In this document: positions 10,458-18,770 of the stretch, in pieces
Position numbering within the stretch: position 1 is the first letter of the stretch
Layout: the number at the start of each line of letters is the position of its first letter
NCBI GenBank assembly: GCA_030427145.1
Contig: JAUHWT010000018.1
Span: 55,780 to 119,779 of the forward strand
Reading direction: 5' to 3'
DNA length: 64,000 bases
Source: Alphaproteobacteria bacterium
GTDB taxonomy: Bacteria; Pseudomonadota; Alphaproteobacteria; Rhodobacterales; Rhodobacteraceae
Translations under genes and position numbers: made by a program
Notes under the pieces: generated by a model
The model's input: the letters and a program-made list of their open reading frames with translations, nothing else
Told to the model about the DNA's origin: nothing
Database searches by the model: none

Positions 10458-12950
10458 ATGGAGTATTTCCTCGAGCGGTTTTCCTATTGGGTCAAAACCG
10501 AGCCTGACAGGGTCGCACTTACTGATGGTAAGATCGACTATTCCTATGAGGAAGTGGATGTGGCTTCTGACCTGCTGGCCAAACAGCTGGTTGACGGCAG
10601 GCACGGAGAAAATGACCTGATTGGTTTTCTCGGCCACATGTCTCCGGAATGCGTTATCCTGCTTATTGCCTGTATCAAGGCCGGTACGGCGGTCATGTAT
10701 TTGGACCCGGGTAATCCGATTGCGGTTTCTGAGGAGTTGGTTCAGCATGCGGGCATCGTGAGGATCGCGACATGGGATCGCCATACCGATCTGGCCCGGT
10801 CTCTGGTTACCGAAGAGCCCATTATCCTTACCCAACACAAACCAACCCGCGCGGAAGTCGGGGACTTCGTTTCGGTGGAGAACGAACCGGAAGCAATTTC
10901 GTTTGTGACCTACACCTCCGGTTCCACGGGCAAGCCCAAGGGCGTGGTGGTAAGCAGAAAAATCGCTGACATCAGGATCCGCCAGCTTCAGGAACTGCAC
11001 CCGGTCAACAAGGAAGACATAGTCGGGACATTCAATGTCATCTGGTGGGATAAACAGGTCTACCCGCTTACGGAGGGCGCGAAGGTTGCGGTCTACAATG
11101 TGGGGTCGGACGGTCCGCAGGCAACGGGCGAATGGTTGCGCGAACAGAAGGCGACCTCCTTTTTTCTTTTTACCGCCATGTACAGACAAATCGTTGCAGC
11201 AGCCGATCGCCCTTTTCCCGACATTCGCCGGGTTGGCATGGGAGGTGAGCGCCTGAGACTGGACGATCTGGAGCAGTTCAACCGGTGTTTCCTGCCGGGA
11301 ACCGAGTTGGATGTGCGCTATTCCTGTCAGGAATTCTGCGCCATGATCGTTTACAAGGTCATAAGCGGTGAGCCACTGCCGGAAGGCCCGCTGCCTTTGG
11401 GCACCATTCGATACCCGGAAAACGTTCGTCTTTTGGACGAACAGGGAAATAAAGTCGGCGTTGGAACTCCCGGTGAGATCTCGGTGATCGGCGATTTTGT
11501 TCCAGCGGGATACCACAACGATCCTGAGCGTTCGGCAGGTGTCTTCCGCGAGGAGGAAAACGGGCTTTGGAGTTGTACCCATGGCGATCTTGCCTATGTG
11601 GATACCGATGGACTTGTCTATCCACTTGGCCGCAAGGACGAGCAGGTAAAAATCCGTGGTTATAATGTGCGGCCGCCTGAAATCGAAAGCATCCTGATGA
11701 AGCACCCGGATATTGCGGGAGTTGCCGTTTCAGCTTTCGAGGGCGAACAGGGTATTCGACGTCTTGCGTGCTTCTATGTCCTGAAGCCTGATGCTGAGAA
11801 CGGTAAACCGGACCTGAGGGGTTACCTCTCGAAAATCGTGCCGGGATACATGGTCCCCAACCATTATTTCGAACTGGACAAGCTGCCGGTCACGACGTCG
11901 GGCAAACTCAAACGGTCCGAATTGCCCAATCCGCTGGACCTGATTTCCAATGACGGCACGGACCGGTTTGAGGATGCGAGCGAAACTGAGAAAAAAGTGG
12001 CCGAAATATGGAAAAACGTTCTCGGTCATACTGAGTTTGGACCGTCGGACGAATTTTTCGACGTGGGTGGGGATTCTCTTCAGGCGATGTCGGTTCTGGT
12101 GCTGATTGAACAGGAGTATCACATTCGCATTCCGCTGGACATGCTGTTCCTCAATGGTTCAAGTGTCCGGTCCATGTCCGTGCAGGTATCTGATGCGCTG
12201 AAGGGGCACGATGCCAGTGTTCCCGTGGTGCTCAAGAAGGGACAGGGACGGACCCCGATTTATGCCATACATGTGCGGGGCGGCCACCTGTCCGATTATT
12301 TTACGCTGTTTCCTGGCATGCATGAGAACCAGCCGATTTTTGGCATTCACCCGAGGGGCATGGACGATGAAACAAAAGCGGGCAAAGACCTGTCCGACGT
12401 TGCGGAGCACATAGCGGATGTGATCCTCAACCATGATACGGACAAGAATGACATACGCTTGATGGGTTACAGTTTTGGAGCTCATGCGGCGTTCGAGGCC
12501 GCAAGGATTTTGGAAAGCAAGGGAGTTAAGGTTACCCGCGTCATATTGATCGACCCATTGGCAAAGATGGGTGACAAAATGGGATACATCCGTTCCATGA
12601 CCGGTTCGGTAAAGACACGTCAGGGACGTTCAAAGGTGTGGACGAGAATGACGTCGACCGTACCCTACGCGCTGGGTTTGCGCGGAACGCCCAACAACCT
12701 TTTCGAGGTCCATATGGCAGCCATGCTCAGGTACAAACCAAAACCGCTCAAGCTGGACAAGGTACTGTTGGTTCGTGCGGACGAAAACCCGGACAGGGAA
12801 CTGAGCAAAAAAGTTTGGACAAAACTCCTTCATGGAAACGTCGACATAATTGATCATCCAGGCACGCATATTAAAATGATGCGTGTGCCCAATGGTGAGC
12901 CGCTTGGTCGCAAAATTGACGCCTGGTTGAACGACCAGCTGCCTGCCTGA
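10458..12950 (+). CDS. Single-module NRPS-like synthetase (adenylation - carrier - thioesterase)
   Basis: 830 residues from ATG 10458. Domain order: adenylation (about 10-500) with YTSGSTGKPKGVV, GDLAYVDTDG and GRKDEQVKIRGYNV; peptidyl carrier (about 515-590) with FFDVGGDSLQAM, phosphopantetheine on Ser540; and a type I thioesterase (about 605-830) with GYSFGA nucleophile Ser672, Asp699 and His804. There is no condensation domain. In the A4 region FNVIWWD, Asn193 sits where amino-acid-activating domains have the Asp that holds the alpha-amino group; Asn there is known in aryl-acid-activating domains. The usual YGPTE motif is YSCQE. A-T-TE enzymes of this kind (for example ralfuranone and atromentin synthetases) dimerise aryl alpha-keto acids. 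The true substrate and product are unknown. No tailoring, export or phosphopantetheinyl transferase gene is adjacent. Confidence 0.85.
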   Translation: MEYFLERFSYWVKTEPDRVALTDGKIDYSYEEVDVASDLLAKQLVDGRHGENDLIGFLGHMSPECVILLIACIKAGTAVMYLDPGNPIAVSEELVQHAGIVRIATWDRHTDLARSLVTEEPIILTQHKPTRAEVGDFVSVENEPEAISFVTYTSGSTGKPKGVVVSRKIADIRIRQLQELHPVNKEDIVGTFNVIWWDKQVYPLTEGAKVAVYNVGSDGPQATGEWLREQKATSFFLFTAMYRQIVAAADRPFPDIRRVGMGGERLRLDDLEQFNRCFLPGTELDVRYSCQEFCAMIVYKVISGEPLPEGPLPLGTIRYPENVRLLDEQGNKVGVGTPGEISVIGDFVPAGYHNDPERSAGVFREEENGLWSCTHGDLAYVDTDGLVYPLGRKDEQVKIRGYNVRPPEIESILMKHPDIAGVAVSAFEGEQGIRRLACFYVLKPDAENGKPDLRGYLSKIVPGYMVPNHYFELDKLPVTTSGKLKRSELPNPLDLISNDGTDRFEDASETEKKVAEIWKNVLGHTEFGPSDEFFDVGGDSLQAMSVLVLIEQEYHIRIPLDMLFLNGSSVRSMSVQVSDALKGHDASVPVVLKKGQGRTPIYAIHVRGGHLSDYFTLFPGMHENQPIFGIHPRGMDDETKAGKDLSDVAEHIADVILNHDTDKNDIRLMGYSFGAHAAFEAARILESKGVKVTRVILIDPLAKMGDKMGYIRSMTGSVKTRQGRSKVWTRMTSTVPYALGLRGTPNNLFEVHMAAMLRYKPKPLKLDKVLLVRADENPDRELSKKVWTKLLHGNVDIIDHPGTHIKMMRVPNGEPLGRKIDAWLNDQLPA

Positions 12951-13023
12951 GGCATTCGACCCTTGTTCCCCATGTGGTATTGACGGTAAATAGCCGTGAA
13001 ACTGCATTGGGGTATCGTCAAGA

Positions 13024-14286
13024 ATGCGACGCGTAGTCATTACTGGATTGGGTATGGTGTCTCCTCTCGCCTGTGGTGTTGAGGAGACATGGAAACGCAT
13101 GCTTGCCGGAAAATCCGGCGCGGGAACAATTCAGGGTTTCGATGCGAGCCATCTCGCCTGCACGGTTGCCTGTGAGGTTCCAAAAGGTGACGGATCAGAC
13201 GGTACTTTCAATCCTGACGATTGGGCGCAGCCCAAGGAGCAGCGGAAGATTGACCAGTTCATCTTGTACTCACTGGCTGCTGCTGAGATGGCTGTACGTG
13301 ATGCGGACTGGACACCGGACGACGAGGAGGAGCGGCTGCGCACGGGCGTGATCATCGGCTCGGGGATCGGCGGATTGCAAACAATTGCGGAAACCACACT
13401 GACCCTGCGCGATCGCGGTCCAAGAAGGGTTTCACCATTCTTTATTCCGGGAAGCCTGATCAACCTTTGTTCCGGGCAGGTTTCCATCAAGTATGGCTTC
13501 AAGGGGCCTAACCATTCTGTCGTTACGGCATGCTCAACCGGCGCTCATGCCATTGGTGATGGGGCCCGGATTATTAAATACGGTGACGCCGATGTCATGT
13601 TGGCGGGCGGAGCCGAGGCTGCGATTTGCGAATTGGGTATTGCCGGATTTGCAGCATGTAAGGCGTTGTCCACCGGATACAACGAAACACCGGAACGTGC
13701 CAGTAGACCTTATGACAAGGGTCGTGACGGTTTTGTCATGGGTGAAGGTGCCGGTGTCGTCGTGCTGGAGGAATACGAGCACGCCAAAAAACGTGGTGCG
13801 AAAATTTACGGTGAGGTTGCCGGTTACGGTCTTTCCGGGGATGCTTACCACATCACCTCGCCGGCGTCGGATGGCGATGGCGGTTTCAGGTCCATGAGCG
13901 CAGCCATGAAAGATGCCGGAGTTTCCGCTGCTGACATTGATTATGTGAATGCTCACGGGACCTCCACCCCGTTGGGCGACGAGATTGAACTGGGGGCTGT
14001 ATCACGGCTGCTGGGTGAGGATGTGAGTGGCGTGACCATGTCATCGACCAAATCTGCGACCGGACATCTGTTGGGGGCTGCGGGCGCAATTGAGGCAATA
14101 TTCTGTGCTTTGGCGCTGCGTGATCAGGTTGCTCCGCCAACGCTCAATCTTGATGATCCTTCGGTGGAGACCAAACTGGATCTGGCCCCCCATAACCCTG
14201 TGGAACGCAAGATTGATGTGGCCCTGTCCAATTCGTTTGGGTTCGGTGGTACGAATGCTTCCCTGATCCTGAAACGGGTTTCTTAG
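13024..14286 (+). CDS. fabF: 3-oxoacyl-ACP synthase II FabF
   Basis: 420 residues of the KAS II family. Catalytic Cys170 lies in VTACSTGAHAIGD, with His311 in NAHGTSTPLGD and His348 in SATGHLLGAAGA. The enzyme condenses malonyl-ACP with acyl-ACP in fatty acid elongation. In related bacteria the usual order is acpP-fabF-mltG; here mltG follows after ten bases but acpP is not directly upstream, the neighbour instead being the A-T-TE synthetase. A dedicated secondary-metabolite KAS is possible but the sequence looks like ordinary FabF. Confidence 0.93.
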   Translation: MRRVVITGLGMVSPLACGVEETWKRMLAGKSGAGTIQGFDASHLACTVACEVPKGDGSDGTFNPDDWAQPKEQRKIDQFILYSLAAAEMAVRDADWTPDDEEERLRTGVIIGSGIGGLQTIAETTLTLRDRGPRRVSPFFIPGSLINLCSGQVSIKYGFKGPNHSVVTACSTGAHAIGDGARIIKYGDADVMLAGGAEAAICELGIAGFAACKALSTGYNETPERASRPYDKGRDGFVMGEGAGVVVLEEYEHAKKRGAKIYGEVAGYGLSGDAYHITSPASDGDGGFRSMSAAMKDAGVSAADIDYVNAHGTSTPLGDEIELGAVSRLLGEDVSGVTMSSTKSATGHLLGAAGAIEAIFCALALRDQVAPPTLNLDDPSVETKLDLAPHNPVERKIDVALSNSFGFGGTNASLILKRVS

Positions 14287-14296
14287 GTCGTAATTG

Positions 14297-15322
14297 ATGG
14301 CACGTCATTTCGCCGCGAACGCACTGACGTTCCTGATTGTCGGTCTCGTTCTTCTCTTTGGTGTCATTACCTGGGGAAAGTCCCAGTTTGATGGTCCGGG
14401 GCCGTTGGCCGAACCGCTGCGGATTGATGTGGCCAGAGGGGAGCGTTTTGCCTCTGTCGTTGAGCGCCTTGAGGATGATGGTGCCATCTCCAGCGGGTTC
14501 ATTTTTAGAATGGGTGCCCGTTACACTGGCAGTGATGATGGGCTGAAGTTCGGGGAATATGAGATTCCCGCCGGGGCTTCGATGGCATCCATTCTGGAAC
14601 TGCTGAACCGTGGTGGTAACGTGTTCAGACAGATTGTTGTCCCTGAGGGATGGACAAGTTGGCAGGTTGTCGAAATGCTGCGGGCTCAGGAGGAACTGAC
14701 GGGCGAAATCCCGGAGATTCCAGCCGAAGGCAGCCTGGCGCCTGCCGGATATGATTACCAGAAAGGCGACAGCCGCGCTGGTATTCTCGAACGTATGCAT
14801 GACAAGCAGCTGGAGTATCTGGCGGAGGCCTGGATCCAACGCGATCCTGATCTGCCGCTGGGTACGCCGGAAGAGCTGTTGGTTCTTGCCTCCATAGTTG
14901 AAAAGGAGACGGGACTAGCCGAGGAACGCGGTTTGGTCGCCAGCGTTTTTGTCAATCGTCTGGAACGGGGCATGCGGCTCCAAACCGACCCGACAGTAAT
15001 TTACGGGATAACCAAAGGTGAGGGCACACTTGGGCGGGGCCTGAGGCGAAGTGAACTGAACGCGCCGACGGAATACAACACCTACGTGATTGACGGACTG
15101 CCGCCCACGCCAATCGCCAACCCTGGGCGCGAAGCCATCATGGCAACCGCCAATCCACCTGACTCTCCCTTCCTGTTCTTTGTTGCGGACGGAACCGGTG
15201 GGCATGCATTTGCGGAGACGCTGGAAGAGCACAACCAAAACGTAGCGGTCTGGCGCAGACTTGAGGCTGAACGTGCATTGGACGCGAAACAGGAAGAAGA
15301 GGCTTCATCTACCGGGAACTAG
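14297..15322 (+). CDS. mltG: Endolytic transglycosylase MltG (YceG)
   Basis: 341 residues: one N-terminal membrane helix (about 9-27), a LysM-like region, and the YceG catalytic domain with ASIVEKETGLAEERGLVA, containing the catalytic Glu, then FVNRLERGMRLQTDPTVIYG. MltG cleaves nascent glycan strands at the inner membrane and sets their length. ATG 14297 is used; the TTG three bases earlier is the alternative. The fabF-mltG pair is conserved in Rhodobacterales. The acidic C-terminus is unremarkable. Confidence 0.93.
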   Translation: MARHFAANALTFLIVGLVLLFGVITWGKSQFDGPGPLAEPLRIDVARGERFASVVERLEDDGAISSGFIFRMGARYTGSDDGLKFGEYEIPAGASMASILELLNRGGNVFRQIVVPEGWTSWQVVEMLRAQEELTGEIPEIPAEGSLAPAGYDYQKGDSRAGILERMHDKQLEYLAEAWIQRDPDLPLGTPEELLVLASIVEKETGLAEERGLVASVFVNRLERGMRLQTDPTVIYGITKGEGTLGRGLRRSELNAPTEYNTYVIDGLPPTPIANPGREAIMATANPPDSPFLFFVADGTGGHAFAETLEEHNQNVAVWRRLEAERALDAKQEEEASSTGN

Positions 15323-15495
15323 GCTATTTTCTGCTGATTTTTTATGGAGCAATATAAGCCACAGTTTTCGCTCTTTTATTTAAGTAAATATTCGATATTA
15401 GATACTGTATATTGGTATATAAAATTTTTCTTTACAAAAAATTATGATTTACATTTGATTAACAAAATAAAAATTCCCTAAACAAAAAATCAGTA

Positions 15496-15524
15496 TTGAC
15501 TTACCGTACGCTTGAGTGTATAAG
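15496..15524 (+). promoter_or_regulatory. Sigma-70-type promoter of the GTA cluster
   Basis: TTGACT, a 17-base spacer and TATAAG differ from the consensus by one base in each box. The predicted start is near 15531. No other good promoter is seen between mltG and g1, and nothing resembling one lies downstream of the hairpin. Confidence 0.75.
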
Positions 15525-15550
15525 TTTTTTCAAGCTGGTAGAAGTGAGCA

Positions 15551-15581
15551 AAAAAGGACAGTCAATTCGACTGTCCTTTTT
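15551..15581 (+). terminator. Intrinsic terminator hairpin in the GTA leader (possible attenuator)
   Basis: GGACAGTC and GACTGTCC form a perfect eight-base stem with a five-base loop, flanked by A5 and T5, so it can act in either direction. It begins about 25 bases after the predicted GTA transcription start and 40 bases before g1, so any transcript from that promoter must read through it to express the cluster. Confidence 0.85.
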
Positions 15582-15620
15582 GTTTTCTGTCCCGGGCGGA
15601 GCAGCCAGGGCAAGTAGTAA

Positions 15621-15941
15621 ATGTCAAAATCAAAACCGCATGATCTGAGCCAATCTGATCGATTGGTTCGGTCTTTGGAGCTTTACCGCGATGTGTCCGT
15701 CGCTCTGCGGCGACGCATAGAGGAATTGAAGGAGGAGGATCCTCGTTCAGATATCGACTGCAAGCAGGCCGCCGCAGCAATTGCCGCACATCAGAAAGCG
15801 CTTCAAACGCTCCTTGATCTTGAGGCGCGCCTCGCAAAGCAAAACAGTACCCCGGTACGTGGAGATGGACTTGAGCTCGACCTCGAAACAGCACGCGCGG
15901 AGATCTTTTCCCGAATTGATGTCTGGCGTGCAAAAGGATGA
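15621..15941 (+). CDS. GTA g1, small terminase-like protein (TerS)
   Basis: 106 residues, mostly helical and charged, directly before the large terminase. Position, size and the mix of coiled-coil-like segments fit GTA gene g1, which in R. capsulatus is a small terminase that lacks sequence-specific DNA recognition, explaining random packaging. The ribosome binding site is weak (AGGG about 12 bases upstream). It overlaps the terminase start by 23 bases. Assignment rests mainly on synteny. Confidence 0.75.
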   Translation: MSKSKPHDLSQSDRLVRSLELYRDVSVALRRRIEELKEEDPRSDIDCKQAAAAIAAHQKALQTLLDLEARLAKQNSTPVRGDGLELDLETARAEIFSRIDVWRAKG

Positions 15942-17247
15942 GCTTGGGTCATTTCTTGGGGAATTGAGTGATAACGCCCTGATGTCGTTGCCCTGGTTGT
16001 TCGATCTCTGGGCAATCAGGGAACATCAGGTACCTCCATCAGGTGATTGGAACACCTGGGTAATCCTTGGTGGACGGGGAGCCGGGAAAACACGGGCAGG
16101 ATCAGAGTGGGTTAGATCCCAGGTCGAAGGAGCCAGAGCCGGTGACCCCGGTCTGTGTTCCCGGGTTGCCTTAATTTCGGAAACCCTGGATCAGGCGCGT
16201 GAGGTCATGGTTTTTGGGGATTCCGGAATCATGGCGTGTTCACCTCCGGACCGACGACCGATTTGGAATGCTTCGAGACGATGCCTTGAATGGCCGAATG
16301 GTGCGGTGGCGCAGATATTCTCCGCCAGCAATCCTGAATCTCTCCGGGGGCCGCAATTCGATTGTGCCTGGAGTGATGAACTGGCGAAATGGCGGAAAGG
16401 CCGGGATACGTGGGATATGCTGCAATTTGGGTTACGCCTCGGCTCCAAACCGCGGCAGGTGGTAACGACCACGCCACGTTCAAATCCATTACTTGCGGAC
16501 ATACTTGATGACCCGTTTACAGTCTCGACACGTGCTCCGACCCACGCAAATCGTATGCACCTTGCGGACGGGTTTCTGAAAAGCATTACTGAGACATACG
16601 GAAATACCCGCCTGGGCCGGCAGGAGATCGACGGGGATCTGTTGTTGGATGGGGTCGGGGCGCTTTGGACAGCAGAAGTGCTGGAACAGGCAAGAAAATT
16701 GCCGGTGTTGGACACTCTTGATCGCATTGTCGTGGCAGTTGATCCACCAGTGAGCAGCGGCGAGGCTGCGGATGAATGCGGAATAATTGTTGCAGGTATA
16801 AACATTGCTGGAGAGCCCCTTAATTGGAAGGCCGAAGTGGTCGAGGATGGGAGCCTGCATGGTGCCTCCCCACGCACATGGGCCGAACGCGCTGTTGAGC
16901 TGTTTCACAAATATCGTGCCGATCGGTTGGTTGCTGAGATTAATCAGGGTGGTGAACTGGTGGCGTCGCTCATCCGTCAGGTGGATCCAAACATCCCATA
17001 CACAGGGGTCCGGGCCAGTCTTGGGAAGGGGCGACGGGCTGAGCCTGTCGCGGCTCTCTACGAGCAGAACCGGGTTAGACACCGGACCATGTTTCCGGAG
17101 CTTGAAGACCAGATGGCCGCAATGACGGTTGGTGGCTTCACAGGCAAGGGGAGCCCGGATCGTGTCGATGCGCTCGTCTGGGCCATTACGGAACTCATGA
17201 TCCGACCGGTGGAGAAGTTCCAGACGCCGCGCATCAGGCAGCTTTAG
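15919..17247 (+). CDS. GTA g2, large terminase subunit (TerL)
   Basis: 442 residues. Walker A is GGRGAGKT at 51-58; the ATPase region continues with LRGPQFDCAWSDELAKWR, and the C-terminal nuclease region carries VVAVDPP and DRVDALVWA motifs with acidic residues. It packages about genome-random DNA into the capsid. The frame is open from 15781, but those codons lie inside g1; ATG 15919 (MSGVQKDELG) is the likely start, with ATG 15982 as a shorter option. Full length and intact motifs argue that the GTA is functional. Confidence 0.93.
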   Translation: MSGVQKDELGSFLGELSDNALMSLPWLFDLWAIREHQVPPSGDWNTWVILGGRGAGKTRAGSEWVRSQVEGARAGDPGLCSRVALISETLDQAREVMVFGDSGIMACSPPDRRPIWNASRRCLEWPNGAVAQIFSASNPESLRGPQFDCAWSDELAKWRKGRDTWDMLQFGLRLGSKPRQVVTTTPRSNPLLADILDDPFTVSTRAPTHANRMHLADGFLKSITETYGNTRLGRQEIDGDLLLDGVGALWTAEVLEQARKLPVLDTLDRIVVAVDPPVSSGEAADECGIIVAGINIAGEPLNWKAEVVEDGSLHGASPRTWAERAVELFHKYRADRLVAEINQGGELVASLIRQVDPNIPYTGVRASLGKGRRAEPVAALYEQNRVRHRTMFPELEDQMAAMTVGGFTGKGSPDRVDALVWAITELMIRPVEKFQTPRIRQL

Positions 17248-17304
17248 GCAACACGGGCGTCGTCGCCCGGACATCACAGAATTTAGTTCAGGAGCAAGAA
17301 GTAT

Positions 17305-18477
17305 ATGGTCTTGCAATACTTCCGCACGTCCAAATCCGCGACACCAGAGGCGAAGGCGTCTGCCGCCGCACCCGTAGTTGCATTTCAGGGTGCGGGACGT
17401 GCTGCATGGTCCGCGCGGGACAACTTAACACTCACAAGAGTGGGATTCCTCAATAATCCGGTCGCTTATCGATCTGTGAAACTGATTGCTGAGGCGGCGG
17501 CAGCCGTTCCGGTGGTTGTACAGGATGAGGAACGGCGCTTTGACGTGCACCCGTTCCTCCAGCTGTTGCGATCACCCAATCCGGGGCAGTCGGGCGCCGC
17601 GCTGCTTGAAAGCTTCTACGGCCACCTGTTGTTGAACGGTGATGGGTTTCTTGAGGCCGCCGGAGAGCAGTTTTCCGGTGGGCCGGGCGAATTGTATGTA
17701 CTGCGGTCCGACCGAATGAAAGCCGTGCCCGGGTCCGATGGATGGCCCGTAGCCTATCAATATCATGTAGGGGCGAACAAACACACGTTTGACATGCAGT
17801 CGGAACGGCCGCCGATCCTGCACGTCAAACTGTTTCACCCTCAGGATGATCATTATGGCCTGTCACCGCTGATGGCGGCTGCGAGCGCGATGGATGTGCA
17901 TAATTCAGCAAGTACGTGGTCGAAGAGCCTGTTGGACAACGCGGCACGTCCGTCCGGTGCCATCGTTTACAAAGGTGCCGACGGAATGGGCGCGATGGGG
18001 CCGGATCAGTACGCCCGCCTTGTCGATGAAATTGAATCGCATCACCAGGGCGCCCGGAATGCCGGGAGACCCATGCTTCTTGAGGGCGGGTTGGACTGGA
18101 AGCAAATGGGCTTTTCTCCATCCGATATGGAGTTTCAGAAAACCAAGGAGGCCGCTGCACGGGATATTGCTCTGGCCTTTGGTGTCCCGCCAATGATCCT
18201 GGGGCTCCCGGGTGACAACACTTACGCCAATTACCAGGAAGCTCACCGGGCATTTTATCGGCTAACGATCTTACCACTGGTTACAAAAACGATGGCAGCC
18301 CTCTCAGGATGGATGCCGGCATTCTACGGTGCCGATTTTCAGGTGAAAGTGGACGAGGACAATGTTCCGGCCCTGGCGTCGGAACGGGAGGCACTTTGGA
18401 GCAGGATCAGTGCAGCGGATTTTCTTAGTGACGAGGAAAAACGGCATTTGCTCGGACTTCCGCGACTTCAGGACTGA
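17305..18477 (+). CDS. GTA g3, HK97-type portal protein
   Basis: 390 residues of the HK97 portal family. Recognisable stretches are GFLNNPVAYRSVKLIAEAAA near the N-terminus, HVKLFHPQDDHYGLSPLMAA, and GVPPMILGLPGDNTYANYQE in the C-terminal half. It forms the dodecameric ring through which DNA enters the capsid. It follows terL after 57 bases, with an AGGAGCAAGAAG ribosome site. Confidence 0.94.
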   Translation: MVLQYFRTSKSATPEAKASAAAPVVAFQGAGRAAWSARDNLTLTRVGFLNNPVAYRSVKLIAEAAAAVPVVVQDEERRFDVHPFLQLLRSPNPGQSGAALLESFYGHLLLNGDGFLEAAGEQFSGGPGELYVLRSDRMKAVPGSDGWPVAYQYHVGANKHTFDMQSERPPILHVKLFHPQDDHYGLSPLMAAASAMDVHNSASTWSKSLLDNAARPSGAIVYKGADGMGAMGPDQYARLVDEIESHHQGARNAGRPMLLEGGLDWKQMGFSPSDMEFQKTKEAAARDIALAFGVPPMILGLPGDNTYANYQEAHRAFYRLTILPLVTKTMAALSGWMPAFYGADFQVKVDEDNVPALASEREALWSRISAADFLSDEEKRHLLGLPRLQD

Positions 18478-18479
18478 GT

Positions 18480-18770
18480 ATGAACCATTCACATGATCGG
18501 GGAGGGGGTTCCCGTTTCCTGTATGAACCTTTTCAGCCGTCTTCCCAGCCGTTGAGTTGCAAGCATCAGGACATGCTCGACAAGATGGTTCCGGCGGAAG
18601 AGATCCGGGAGAAGTTCCGGGAGATCGATGTCCTTCTTGAGGAAAGAAACCGGCGCATTTGGCTGTTTCAGACGATCAAAGCCGTAGCGGCCTGGGCGAT
18701 GGTCGTATCTGCAGGGTGGATGGCACTGCGAGGGGTTGCCTGGGATTTTCTTAAAGGAATTCAGCAATGA
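18480..18770 (+). CDS. GTA g3.5-like small membrane protein
   Basis: 96 residues between portal and protease, two bases after the portal stop, where R. capsulatus has g3.5. A polar N-terminus is followed by a charged helix (about 45-62) and one hydrophobic segment near the C-terminus (TIKAVAAWAMVVSAGWMAL). No function is established for the family as far as I know; a topology with one membrane helix is what the sequence shows. Confidence 0.7.
   Translation: MNHSHDRGGGSRFLYEPFQPSSQPLSCKHQDMLDKMVPAEEIREKFREIDVLLEERNRRIWLFQTIKAVAAWAMVVSAGWMALRGVAWDFLKGIQQ

Larger units (their letters stand above)
15323..15620 (+). promoter_or_regulatory. AT-rich leader region of the GTA cluster
   Basis: 298 bases without a gene. 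From about 15335 to 15540 the sequence is strikingly AT-rich compared with its surroundings, with many A and T tracts. It ends in a promoter and an intrinsic-terminator hairpin (listed separately) before the first GTA gene. In Rhodobacter the cluster is expressed from one promoter upstream of g1 and activated by dedicated regulators; the AT-rich tract is the natural place for their sites, which is inference. Confidence 0.7.

Noticed and set aside
10368..11705. 445-codon frame antisense to the A-T-TE synthetase
   Set aside because: Overlaps well-supported catalytic motifs on the other strand and shows no domain.
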